In this document: positions 31,944 through 43,200 of the stretch, piece by piece
How the letters are laid out: the number at the start of each line of letters is the position of its first letter
How positions within the stretch are numbered: the first letter of the stretch is position 1
Assembly: GCF_010183535.1 (NCBI RefSeq)
Contig: NC_071331.1
Span: 24,490,001 to 24,554,000 of the forward strand
Direction: 5' to 3'
Source: Caenorhabditis remanei
Lineage: Eukaryota; Nematoda; Chromadorea; Rhabditida; Rhabditidae
Length of the DNA stretch: 64,000 nucleotides
Notes under the pieces: generated by a model
Told to the model about the DNA's origin: nothing
The model's database searches: none
The model's input: only the letters and a program-made list of their open reading frames with translations
Position numbers and translations under genes: made by a program

Positions 31944-33313
31944 ATGAGACATTTCTCCTTATTCGCGTTTTCTGTCTTGTTTCAATTCGTACTAACCCCA
32001 ACACTTTCTGCGAGGATACGTTCGCCCAGCCAAACGTTGATTTCCTATTCAACTGGACCTGGTTCCAAGCGATTCCGGCGCTTATAGTTTACGCGTTATT
32101 CCTGCGAAATGGGTTGAGAGTGGTGGATGAAGAGTTGACCGCCGAGAAGTCGACAAGAATCCGTTGGTATATGACAAGAGTTGTGTGTTTTGCTATTCTC
32201 CACTCGATTCTTGATGTCGTCCTTGTCTGCCACATGGAGGCGGTGTCTGTGGTAAGGGGATCATTTTTGTAATTGACATCTTTTTGAAATCCATAGATCC
32301 TGATGATTTTAAGTTGTTGAATCTCCGCCCACTTTTTTAAGGGTGGGTTGGTTCGCAAAAGATGGTTTAGGGCTATATTTTCGTAGTTGACAACTTTTTG
32401 ATTGGAAGATTCTCTGCGGATATACAGGCAATTGAAATTTTTTAAAGAATTTGAGAAGAGAGGAGAGGAGAGACTCAGACAGCTAGGCGCTCTCGTTCCT
32501 CTGTGTCACTCCTTCTCTCTCAAATTTCCACCGCCCGTATCTCCTTCGGGTGTGGTGCTATAAAAAAGTTGTCACTCCTTCGAAATCCGGAAAGCTCGTC
32601 AAAATTTTAGAAAGTTCATTCAAAATCCGGAAAGTTCGTTGAAACTGTAGAAAGTTCCTTTGAAATTCGATTGGTAAAGTATGCAGAATTTCCTGCTCTA
32701 CATTTTTGTAGTTGATCATCTTTGATAACACCGCCCATTCTTGAGATTCAATGCTTAAAAGACAAGAAGAGACGAAGGCAGATAGATCACTCTCACTTCT
32801 CTACGTCTCTGCCTCTCTTCTCAACTTTTTTCTTTGACCGCCCGTATCTGCTCAGGGTTTGCTCCAATAAAAAAACTTCCAAATATAAAAATGTGCAGAA
32901 TTTCCAGCTCTACATTTCCTCAGTTGACCATTTTCAATATTGTCAAACCCCTAGAGGGTACAACCAATTCCACACGTAACGTCTTACCACCTTCATCTCC
33001 CTCCTCGTCTCCACTGTGCTGTGAGGATTTTTGATGGTTGACTACATCGTAATCGGTTTTTCCCAATGGCCCTATGTACCCTTATTTCATGTCTTTGTAT
33101 GAGGATGATCGTGCCAAAGGTTTGTCTGTGTGTCCGGATGTCCCATATTCAAAATCATTCCAGAGTTTCCATCCTCTATTCTACACACTGATTTGTAATT
33201 GCTTCTTTGGAATTTACGAATTAGTGTTGATGTGGAGATATGGGTTGAAGAAATATACGCATTCGGAGGATGTCAGTTTAATGGAACTTGTGTGTTTGAT
33301 TTATTGTGTTTGA
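31944..33313 (+). pseudogene. broken copy of gene E
   Basis: All three exons of gene E can be aligned: 31944-32251, 32974-33119 and 33164-33313. Exon 1 is 308 instead of 306 bases because two bases are inserted near codon 18, shifting the frame after the signal-like segment. Exon 2 begins with TAA where E has TAC, has TGA where E has TGG, lacks 19 bases in the middle, and its acceptor reads CAC instead of CAG. Exon 3 is intact (150 bases). The downstream part of exon 1 is open in the shifted frame, so a truncated protein cannot be excluded, but the exon 2 lesions make a family-type product impossible. It lies on the opposite strand to E. Confidence 0.88.
32265..32950. repeat. R1 repeats in intron 1 of the pseudogene
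   Basis: Two R1 foldbacks with CTCTGTGTCACTCC and CTCTACGTCTCTGCC cores. Between them, near 32575-32670, are about four degenerate copies of a 27-base unit containing AAATCCGGAAAGTTCG. Confidence 0.6.
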
Positions 33314-33394
33314 CTTTTAATTGAATTTGTGATATTTGTGAAAGTATGAAGTCACGGATAACGAATATTAAGGGAAAATGAAATAAAACTCGTT

Positions 33395-33544
33395 ATCAAA
33401 TTGTTGTATCTCAAAAAGGGGCGGTGTAAGCAAGAAGTTGTCAGCTAGTAAAATGTGTAGAATTTTAAGCTCTAAATTTTGCTAATTGACAACTTTTTGA
33501 TAGAAGCACCCCCTGAAGAGATACGGGCGGTTTAAGTTTAAGGA
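33395..33544. repeat. R1 half-unit
   Basis: AAAAAGGGGCGG...TTGACAACTTTTTGATAG...GAGATACGGGCGG in order, without the opposite arm. Confidence 0.55.
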
Positions 33545-33603
33545 AGAAATAGCCGAGAAGTACTGCCAGAACGAGTTGTGACACAGTGGTTATGAGGTGT
33601 CGG
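33545..33603 (-). pseudogene. fragment of gene B exon 2
   Basis: On minus this reads ACACCTCATAACCACTGTG...CTGGCAGTACTTCTCGGCT, the first 55 or so bases of gene B exon 2 with a few changes. It is a stray exon piece, attached directly to an R1 half-unit. Confidence 0.75.
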
Positions 33604-33869
33604 AGTTGGATTCCTCGATTGTATTATTTGTTGAATGAATCTTGAATTCTTGCTGCAAGCGTCAAACAGCCCGGTGTTAAGATAGGCTTGTTCAAAGCCG
33701 GAAATTAGAATTTTCCATCTGGAAATATTCCGAAAAAAAGCCGGAAAATCTGAATTTTTGGAGTACTGTAGAATTCAAAGGCGCAGATGTGTTGCAACGA
33801 GGGTCTCGAAACGAAATTCGATTCATTTTATTTTTTTTTTCAAGTTTTTCGTCAACATCTATTATTTAG

Positions 33870-34050
33870 GGCTGTTAAAACACAGTTTTTTGACCTATTT
33901 TCACTATTTTTCAAAAGTTTTCATGTAATTTGTTCTTAAAAACAGCGAAAATAGGTCAAAAATGGTAAAAAATATTTGTTCGCGCGAGAAAAAAACTCTG
34001 CGTCTCTTGCCGATCGTTTGCGGTTGGGCGCAGTTGTAAGAATTCACGAA
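33870..34050. mobile_element. R2 palindromic element, partial
   Basis: TTTTTTGACCTATTTTCACT and its inverted partner GCGAAAATAGGTCAAAAATG, then CTCTGCGTCTCTTGCCGAT and GCGCAGTTGTAAGAA. The left end is lost. Confidence 0.55.
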
Positions 34051-34159
34051 TAAACCGTTTTTTTTTTCCGCAAATTTCCGCTTTTTCCAGGAAAAATTTA
34101 TCTGAAAAATTACCATTTTCCGAACAAGCCTGATTCAGTAACCAGAAAAAATTTTACAG

Positions 34160-35820
34160 TTTTATCGCTATGATGCTCAACATCATTGTATCCACCACAA
34201 TTCTTTCCTTGTCATCAATCAAGGACACTGATGGTACCGGATTCATATTTGACGGGTTCTTCACCATGGCCTTCTGGACAAATGTCTACCAGAATCTCTC
34301 AATCAGTCGCATCGTTGAGCTGCTGGATCAACTGTGGATTGTGATTCTGTGAGTTTAAGTGTGTGGTTTTCAATAGCAAATGTTTATAATCAGGTCAACA
34401 TCAACATCCACATTTGTCTTCGCAATCATGAAGCTAATGAATTTCGGAACTATGGTATTAGCCGAGCATTTTTATTACAACCGCGCTCCACCGTAAACGA
34501 GAGAGTATCGACGAGAGACGCAGTGTTTTTTCTCGCGCCGACACAGATTTTCACAGTTTCTGACCTATTTTTGCTATTTTTCTGAAAAATAGCGAAAATA
34601 GGTCAAAAACTGTGCCGGCGCGAGAAAAAACTCTGCGTCTCTTTCGTCGATACTCTCTCGTTTGCGGTGGAGCGCAGTTGTAAGAGGAGTGGTCTTCTAA
34701 TACGACCTCTTCGAAACTATTATTCTATCCTACGGTTATCAATTATTCAGGCGCTTATGAAGATTTTTTCACTGCAAAGTCGTTCTTCGTTTTCGTTATC
34801 GTCGGAAGTGGAACTATGCTTTATCAAGTCTGGCATTCACAGCTGGAATCAATATTATGTATTGTGAGTTGCGTTTCCAAAAATGTCTGTTCCATATTCT
34901 GTTCTCAGGTTTCGCCACGGATCGCGTTAACACCAAATACGGAAACGTCCGGACCCCTCTGGAAATTGTGGAGCTGTTAGTGGGCTCCGTTCTTTCGAAA
35001 GTTCTATTGTGGTTATTCGGTGGTCGAGTGAAGATGTGGCTGTTTGCGATATCTGCTTTCGTTACCATTTCTATCGGATTCGTCGACTTTATGCTAGAGT
35101 AAGTATTTAATAATTTTTCTTCAAAAATTCCTAAATTTTCAAGTCTGGAAGCGCTAACACTCGGAGCAAACCAGCATGAGACTCAGCGGGCTGCCAGCAA
35201 CCAAGGTCTCCGAAGAACCGAAGAGCATTTCCAGCTGAAAGAGCTTCCGTCAGTTTTCCAATTTTCTTCCCTAATTTTGAATAATGATACACTTTTCAGC
35301 GCTAGCAACAACCCGCCGGGTCCAAGTGCTTCTGCGGACCAGCAGTTAGACTATTTCCCTTTGCCCCCAGCCGATGAGCTTCCCCATCTTCAGGTAATTC
35401 TCAGGTGGAATTTTTTTCCTAATTTCTTCGCAAAAAAAACCGTCCGGAACCCGGTTTTTCTGCATTTTAAGCTCAAAATTCAAATTTTCAACCAATTTTC
35501 GCCAAAAATTCGAATTTCCACCGATTTTTTCAGTTTTTTCTCCTCCAAAACCGCTTTTCCGTCTATTCACCTTCACAGTGTCATATACAATGAAAAAAGC
35601 TAGTTTTCTGCCGATTTGAGCCGGAAAAATTGTAGAAAAATTATACTTTTCCATATTTTTCGCGAAAAAACCCGTCTGGATTCAATTTCCGTCACAATTT
35701 TCAAAAAAAACGACAAATTTCTGATAATCTAGATTAATTTCTCGAAAATTTCAGTTTACAAGACGAGAGGAGACGGTTGTCAACGAGAATGCTGATCAGG
35801 ACCAAATCGAGCAACCGAGA
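34160..35820 (+). CDS. gene J, damaged paralogue of gene K (likely frameshifted)
   Basis: Exons read as 34160-34348, 34394-34454, 34751-34863, 34909-35098, 35144-35248, 35300-35393 and 35755-35820 or beyond. The 61- and 190-base exons equal K exons 4 and 6 in length and phase, and share STSxST and ELL(I/V)G text with K; membrane spans are evident in the 190-base exon. The tail is Gln/Glu/Pro-rich. Problems: exon 34751-34863 is one base too long for the phases on both sides, with a run of six T near 34763 as the obvious site (real lesion or homopolymer error). The intron before it contains an R2 palindrome inserted right after the donor GTA. No coding start is visible before 34160 unless the orphan exon at 28916 is used; an ATG at 34170 is in frame. 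The 3' end is open: a GTGAGA donor at 35821, or read-through to a TGA at 36037 inside the palindrome. Confidence 0.5.
34458..34700. mobile_element. R2 palindromic element inside a gene J intron
   Basis: Ends TTAGCCGAGC and its degenerate partner ...CTTCTAA, flanked by TA at 34456-34457 and 34701-34702. Inner arms carry CGAGAGAGTATCGACGAGAG and TTTCTGACCTATTTTTGC with their complements. Without it the intron would be 51 bases (GTACGACC...ATTATTCAG). The first TA is part of the donor, which stays GTATTA. Confidence 0.8.
35430..35665. repeat. inverted repeat partner in a gene J intron
   Basis: The reverse complement of this stretch closely matches 37750-37985 in intron 3 of gene H (for example CTTTTTTCATTGTATATGAC and AATTTTTCCGGCTCAAATCG in both). 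The pair flanks the large palindrome and gene H exons 1-3. Confidence 0.7.
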
Positions 35821-35905
35821 GTGAGATTTTGTGTCAAAAACTACGAAAAAATTGTTTGCGAGCCGTTTTTCCGAGTGATAAAAACTGGAAATACGAGATT
35901 AATTT

Positions 35906-37021
35906 CTCGGAGAGTTGCAGTGATGCGCCAGTGGCGTTCTCGCGCTATGTTTAGCAGAAGCGGAATTTCGGAGTGTCGTACTAATGGAAAATCGGGTTTG
36001 CGGTTCGAGTGGCAATTTTCCTCCATGATATCCGTTTGATTTCGTGATTTTTAGATAAATTGTGAAGCAACACGACAAAACATCATCCTGCGAGTGAAAA
36101 AAGTCGGAGAAAGTATCTGAGCCAGGAGAGACGTCAAGAGGAAGACAAAGAAAAAGTTTTGGGTGATGGTACAAGTTCAGAAATTGAGCAAATGTTTTGA
36201 AACTTTGTGTATGAACAGATCCATCCTTGTACTTTAATTTTGTAGTTGGTCGTTTTTTGATGCGGGTCTTCCCTGGACTGTTGTACTCTATTGAACGTGA
36301 CTGAGTCTTTAGGAGCTACAGTAACCCAGGGAGCGGTCCTAGAAAAAAGTGACCAACTAAGAAAATGATATGTTAGGTTTGAACATTCTACTGACAAAAT
36401 TTCATGTTTAACGGTCGATTTTTGAGCTCACGGCAAGTTGCTGAAGTGAGAAACGACTATTTCTCTATACATTATTGCTGATCGACAACTTGCCATGAGC
36501 TCAAATATCGACCGTTAAACATGAAATTTTGTCAGTAGAATGTTCAAACCTAACATATCATTTTCTTAGTTGGTCACTTTTTTCTAGGACCGCTCCCTGG
36601 GTTACTGTAGCTCCTAAAGACTCAGTCACGTTCAATAGAGTACAACAGTCCAGGGAAGACCCGCATCAAAAAACGGCCAACTACAAAATTAAAGTACAAG
36701 GATGGATCTGTTCATACACAAAGTTTCAAAACATTTGCTCAATTTCTGAACTTGTACCATCACCCAAAACTTTTTCTTTGTCTTCCTCTTGACGTCTCTC
36801 CTGGCTCAGATACTTTCTCCGACTTTTTTCACTCGCAGGATGATGTTTTGTCGTGTTGCTTCACAATTTATCTAAAAAATCACGAAATCAAACGGATATC
36901 ATGGAGGAAAATTGCCACTCGAACCGCAAACCCGATTTTCCATTAGTACGACACTCCGAAATTCCGCTTCTGCTAAACATAGCGCGAGAACGCCACTGGC
37001 GCATCACTGCGACTCTCCGAG
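35906..37021. mobile_element. 1.1 kb near-perfect palindrome
   Basis: Arms of about 530 bases, symmetrical about 36463, with an unpaired centre of about 45 bases (36437-36482). The outer ends read CTCGGAGAGTTGCAGTGATG and its complement. The arms differ at only a few positions, so open frames on the two strands (for example 36134-36397 minus and 36529-36792 plus) encode nearly the same meaningless peptide. No transposase frame and no clear target-site duplication. Probably a young foldback element, but a replication-born inverted duplication is also possible. Confidence 0.8.
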
Positions 37022-37114
37022 TTCGCTAAACTCAAAACACGCCAACAAATCTACTGACGCGTTTCCAGATCACCGGGCGGCACGGGAAACGCGCCAACAA
37101 AAAATACTGCGCAT

Positions 37115-37122
37115 TGACGTCA
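37115..37122 (+). promoter_or_regulatory. TGACGTCA (CRE-type) site upstream of gene H
   Basis: Perfect TGACGTCA palindrome 109 bases before the gene H ATG, next to GCGCCAACAAAAAATACTGCGC text. bZIP factors of the CREB/ATF group bind this sequence; function here is not shown. Confidence 0.35.
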
Positions 37123-37230
37123 CAAATCCGTTGAAATCATTGATTTTCCACCGATTTTCGTCATTTTTTCTCATTTTTCTATCAATTTTTCGTAAAAATT
37201 TCAAATTTCCAGTGTCACATCTACGTTACA

Positions 37231-40200
37231 ATGACTGAAGAGTCGGAAAACACACCGAAAATCGAACCAGAAGTCGAGAAGACTGAAGAGACGGAGAAAG
37301 TGGAGACGGAGAGTGTTAAGGAGGAAGTCAAGGTGGATTTTAGCATAAAAATAGTCGAAAATATCGATTTTTACAGGATTGGGTGCCGGAAATCTATCGT
37401 TCACATGGTGGTGACCCTCGTTCGGTCAACTTGAACTTGTGAGTAAATGATGCAACAGTTTTCTTGAAAAAATCCAAAAAAAATTTCTTTTTTTCAAGTT
37501 TTTCCCCAAAAAATAATGAAAAATCGATAATTTACAGCGCTGTGTTGTTGAGTCACATCTCAACTGACTTGATCACTGACTCCTACGAGCAATTCGATGA
37601 GACGATCCGTACGATGCTGAAGATGGGACATAATCTGAATTCGGATAACATTGTGAAGGTTAATAGTGCTTTTGGAGGAGGGAAAACTGAAAAAATCAAG
37701 GAAAATTTGATTTTTTGGCGAAAATTTGCAGAAAAATTGATTCTAGACGGGTTTTTTCCTGAAAAATATGGAAAAGTATAATTTTTCTACAATTTTTCCG
37801 GCTCAAATCGCCAGAAAACTAGCTTTTTTCATTGTATATGACACTGTGAAGGTGAATAGACGGAAAAGCGGTTTTGAAGGAGAGTGGAAATTCGAATTTT
37901 TGGCGAAAATTGGTTGAAAATGTGATTTTTGAGCTTAAAATGCAGAAAAAACCGGGTTCTGGACGGTTTTTTTTGCGAAAAATTGGTTGAAAAATGTAAC
38001 TTTCAGCGAATTTATCTACAGATACATGGATTTTAAGCTTATAACGCATTCAGGACTGTTTTTTCTCGAAAAATATGAAAAAATCTCATTTTTCTACAAT
38101 TTTTCGTGCTGAAATCCTTGATTTTTCAGATTTTAGAGCTAAAAATCGCACTTTTCTCACTTCAAATCAATAATTTTTGATTCCAGGTGATCCGTATCCC
38201 GATGCTCGAGGATGGTGCTCCGAATAAGGTAAGCTTTCGCGGCGTTTTCAGGTTTCCCGCGTTTTCAAGTCGAAAAAATTCGGTTTCCAAGTCGAAAATC
38301 GATGAATTTTGGCAGAAAACGCTCGAAAACAGTGGATTTTCTCCGGATTTTTGGATTTTCACCTCCCAACCCAACATTCTCCCTCTAAAAATTACAGAAC
38401 AGTGCTCTGAGAGCGCTAATCTGCTTCTCCGACAAGATACAACAATGTCGTTGTCTGGCGAGAAAAGCGAAATTCGAAGAGGATCAACAGAAAGTTGAGG
38501 CAATCGAGTCGCTGCCTGAGTCGTTTCTTTTCATTAGTGAAGAGGATCGTCAGATTCTGGAGAACGGAGTGCACGAGCAACACGAGGAAGAAGAGGAGAA
38601 TGATGATGTTGGAGAGGAAGTTGATGAGATGATGGAGGAAGAAGAGGGACACGATGAGCATGAAGAGGATGATGAGGAGGAAGATGTCAAGAAAGAAGAG
38701 GAGAAGAAAGAGACTAAAGGTTCGCACAGAAAGGCCTGAATTCCCCAGAATTTCTGGATTCTGGAGCCAAATTCAAGCTGAAAATACTCATTAGACTTCA
38801 TTCTACACTACCTAAGGCTCAGAAGCTCTAAATTCTGAAACATGAGAATTGGAAGCTTCTGGAGCTGAATACAACATAAAGTTACTTAGAACCCTTCTTG
38901 TCATCTGACTTCCTCGCAATTTTTACTAGTCCAGAAGCTCGATATTCTCAATCGAGAGAATTGAACGCTTCTGGAGCCGCCGAGCTCAATTCAAGACCAT
39001 AGCGCTTTTCAGTTTTCAGTGAAAGCCGTCATGAATCGACAATATCTTCAGTAAAGAAGCGTCTCTGTCACTGATTCTAGCTGAAAATCACTAGTTTTTC
39101 TTCAAAAAAGCCGAAACTCCCTTACGCTAAGCTTCTGAGTTCTCTACCGAGAGATCGGTTGGTTTTGTGGCAGAATTCAAATGGCTGGATTTTCAGCAAA
39201 AATGCTGAAAATTGAAAATCGCTATCATTTTAAAATTACAAGTTTTCTGACGTCAAACGCAGAATTCTTACCAGCAAACCACCAAAAGAGTATTGAAGAA
39301 AAGAGTGCTGAAAATTGCAAAATCGCTAGTTTTACAGAATTGCCGATAAGAGTTTTCGCGAGGTCCGAGATCGGATGCTTTTTGATCAGAATTCAAGTAG
39401 AATTGGCCGGGTTTTCAGCAAAAATGATGAATATTCGAGATAAATACATTCAATAACTCTCCTTAGCGTTCTGGAACTAAATCCAGCTTGAAAATCGCTA
39501 GTTTCACACACATCATCATATAATTACAAGTTTTCTGACGTCAAAAGCAGAAGTCTTACAAACAGAAACCTCTGGAAGAGTCAATTTTTGTCAGGAAAAG
39601 CTGAAAATCTCATTTTTCGATAGAAAACACATCGAAGTGGCACTTCTTCACAATCGAAGCTCTAAGACACTTTGGGGGATTCCGGTTTCATGAACACCTA
39701 TTCAAACGGTTTCAGAAGCTCCCCTCAAGAGTAGAGAGTCTCGAAAACTCTGAAAATTTCAGACTGAAATTAGTGTCCCCCCAATTTTTCGTTTTTCTTC
39801 CTTAAAAATCTCGAAAATTTTCCAGAAACTGAGAATAAGAAGAGCAGCGGTGACGTGAAGAGTCAGAAGCCAGAAGAGCCAAAGAAGAAGGTTTACGAGG
39901 ATGACGACGAGAAGGCTTCATTCGAGATGCAATGGGAGGGTGCGCCAGAGTTTCAGTGGAGATGTAAGCTATAGCAAGTGGAAAATCTGGAATTTTCCAA
40001 AAATTATAAGATTTTTGATGCTTTTAGTGTCAAAAAATGACCAGTTTTCGACGATTTTTCAACAGAAATCACTTCAGAATCTCGCAATTTTGGATGCTAG
40101 AGTCGCAATTTTAGCCAAAATCTCCAGAAATGCGTCCCAGGCGCGCCAGCCAATAATTTTTGATGATTTTAGTGTTAAAATGATCAGTTTTCAAAGATTT

Positions 40201-43200
40201 TTTTGAATTTCCAGTGTGCGACGGAGCTCGTGACGAGAAAAAGCTGATAATCGAGAATGTGATGTGGGCGGATCTTCAGGACGTCTTCATCTACCGTACG
40301 ATTCAGAAGGCGACTCTCTGTGAGACGAGTTTCCCAACTCGTTATTCGAATGAGGGACAACGTCCAGTCTACGGAAAACTTACACTGATCTTCCCAGGAT
40401 TTGTGGCGATTATGGATGAGGCTCTGAAACATTTGATATATTTCCGTAGTGGAGATAACCGAAGAATCAAAGTGTTCCTCCCACAAACCACGGTCTCGTT
40501 GAAGAGAAAAGAGGAGTTCGAGGGGAAACTCGGAAGATTAATCAAACCGACACAGAGAATGATGGAATTGGTTATCAAGATTCTTCCCGATGGATACGTT
40601 CCCACTTTGGATGACGCTTGTCAGTGGTTTCCAGATCAATCGGTTATCGGATGCGAATTGGTCCAGGATGAGATGGGGTAAGGACGAGGAAATGACTGAA
40701 ATTCCGTGTCAAACAGCTTTTTTGAGTCAAAAACACTGAAAATTTCACCAAATTCCGATATAAATTGTGTGTTTTGAATCTGAAGTACAAAATTTTCATT
40801 AGATAATCCAAAAATGCGAACTTCTAGTGCCTTTTTCACTCATTTTCAACCGTATAACCTCACTTTTTAACAAAAAGGTTTCATTTCCAGAAAACCATGT
40901 GCCATCGTGAGATTCGAGACCGCCCAAGAGGCAGTCGCTGCTCACGCGAGCAAATCATTCGTTTTCATCGGATTGAAGGGTGAAGAAGTGAAGAAAGAGG
41001 AGACGAATGACGATAAGGATGATAGTGTTGTCGAGGAGAAACGACACCGGTGCAATGTTTTTATGAGAGGAGGTACGGGAGGGATTCTGTGTAAAAATAC
41101 GGTATTTTTAGTCAAAATCGGCTGAAAATTGCCAAAAAATCCATAAGAATATTATAATTTTTAGTGAAATACTCGAGAAAATCGGCTGAAAAATGGCTTA
41201 AACTGTGTGAAAATTACTAAAAATCCATGAGAATTGAGTAATTTTTAGTCAAACATCTGACAAAATTGGGTAAAAAATGGCTGAAAATGGCCAAAACTGG
41301 AAAATGTTCTAAAAATCCCTCAGAATTTAGTATTTTCAGTCAAAACTGACCATTCCGGCTGTTTATATCAAAAAGTGGTATTTTTCAAGGTTTTAAGATT
41401 GAAAACTCGACAAAATCGGGGCAATACCGAATTGAGCGAAAAAAAGAGTCTAAAAACAGGGAAAATGCTCAAAAATCTGCATTTCCAGCATATTCTAGAA
41501 GGTTTTTGCTGAAAATTTGGTTAAAATCCCGACCTCCTTTCATTTTTTTCCGCTATAAAAATGCATTTTCCATCAACAAATTGTTTTTCTGAATCGAAAA
41601 ATCCAAAGAATTTTATTAATTTTGCACTGAACAACATTTGAACAGCCGGCGGCCGGTTCAAAGTTTTTGAGTCACTCTTTCAGAAAATGAACACAATTTC
41701 TCTTCCTCTTCCTCTTCCATTTATTTGTTCACCGCCTCTTCATTGTTTATATAGGCTGACGACCTATGCCCCAATATTTATAAAAAGGGGAGAAAAAATG
41801 GTTAAATACACGTAGTTTCGGTCAGATTTCTGTAGAAAAATGGCTGAGAAATGTGGTTTTTTGAGTGAAAATCAGGATTTATGTTAATTTTTTCGCTACA
41901 ACTATCCATTTTTTTTCAGTCGAGGCTCACTTCGGATCGTATCTCACTTTCTACGACCAACGCAAGAAAGCTCAGGAGCAAAGTCGTCAAAACCGTCAGA
42001 AACGAGGTGGTCCCGGACCGTCATCGACCGCCGCCCAGAAGCGTCCAGCCGGTTCGACGATTCGTGGACCCGTTCAGAAGAAACGAGCGATATCTCCGAA
42101 GAGAGCCGGTGGAGCACCGAGAGATTCTACAGGTGGTACACCACGCGGTGGTAATGCATCGCGCAGTGCTCCAAGAGGAGGTTCTGGTGGAGGGGGCGGA
42201 GCTAGACGTCCGTCATCCCCAGTGAGATCATCGAGACAAACGCCACGTGGATCTGTGTCAAGAGGTGGACAATCGACGAGAGGAGGCACTGGAAGTACAC
42301 CGAGAGGAGCATCGAGAGGTGGAAGTGGTGGTGGAAGAGGTGGAAGAACTGGTGATCGTGGAATGAGTCGATGTGAGTTTGAAAATGATGAAAATGCGGG
42401 AATTTTTAATCCTTTTTTTATTTGAAATCGTGATTTTCAGACCCAGAATCATCTGAAATCGTGATTTTCAGCCCCAGAATCTTGCTTTTTGAGGTTAAAA
42501 TCTCGATTTTTCGACCAGAATCCACATTTGTAGCCCTTTTTCATGTGATTCTGACCCGGATTTGTTAAATCTCAATTTTCGTCATTTTTCACTGAAAAAT
42601 GATAGTTTAAGATTCAGAGACCTCTAGAAAAGGTTCTACGTCGAAAATTGTCGTTTTTTGACTTAAAATTTATATTTTACGGCTCTTAACTCCCAAATTT
42701 GGCTCCAAAATACCTTTTTTGACCGGAAATTCATCAAAAAGCCCTCAAATTCATAACTAGAATCTATTTTAAACATCAGGTTTCCGTTCCCAGTCGTTCA
42801 TTATAAATCAAAGTTTTTTTCTTCAGCCGCCCCACGCTCATCGAACAGCAACTATCGCTCCGATTCATTCTCATCATCATCACAGAGACAACAGCCAAGA
42901 ACCGATGCATTCTCGGGATATGGATAGTGAGTTTGGGCTGAAAATCCATCTAATTGTGCATTTTTGAAGCTGAAAATGACAATTTCAGCTTCTAAAACCC
43001 TCTTTTTTTGTGTTTTCCATCTGAAAATTGCATTCATCAAAAAGTGGGTTTTTGAAGCTGAAAGCATCGCAAAATGGGATAGAAATGCCAATTTCGGCTT
43101 CAAAATCCCAAAGTTCGAGCCAAAATTCCAGGATTTTCAGCATTTTCAGATCAAAAAACCCCATATTTTTTTGTTTCATTTCGTAATATTCTGCGACTTC

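Noticed and set aside
34457..34700. Reading gene J continuously through the insertion site as one exon (frame giving NINIHICLRNHEANEF)
   Set aside because: It would fit the downstream frame if the R2 element were removed, but the 61-base exon with donor matches gene K exactly in length and phase, and 51 bases with good splice ends is a typical intron.
36134..36792. Two nearly identical 87-residue open frames on opposite strands
   Set aside because: They are mirror images produced by the 1.1 kb palindrome, with no homology or splice context.
42074..42289. Pro/Leu-rich minus-strand frame over gene H exon 9
   Set aside because: Complement of the RGG-rich coding sequence; low complexity, no start or splice support.
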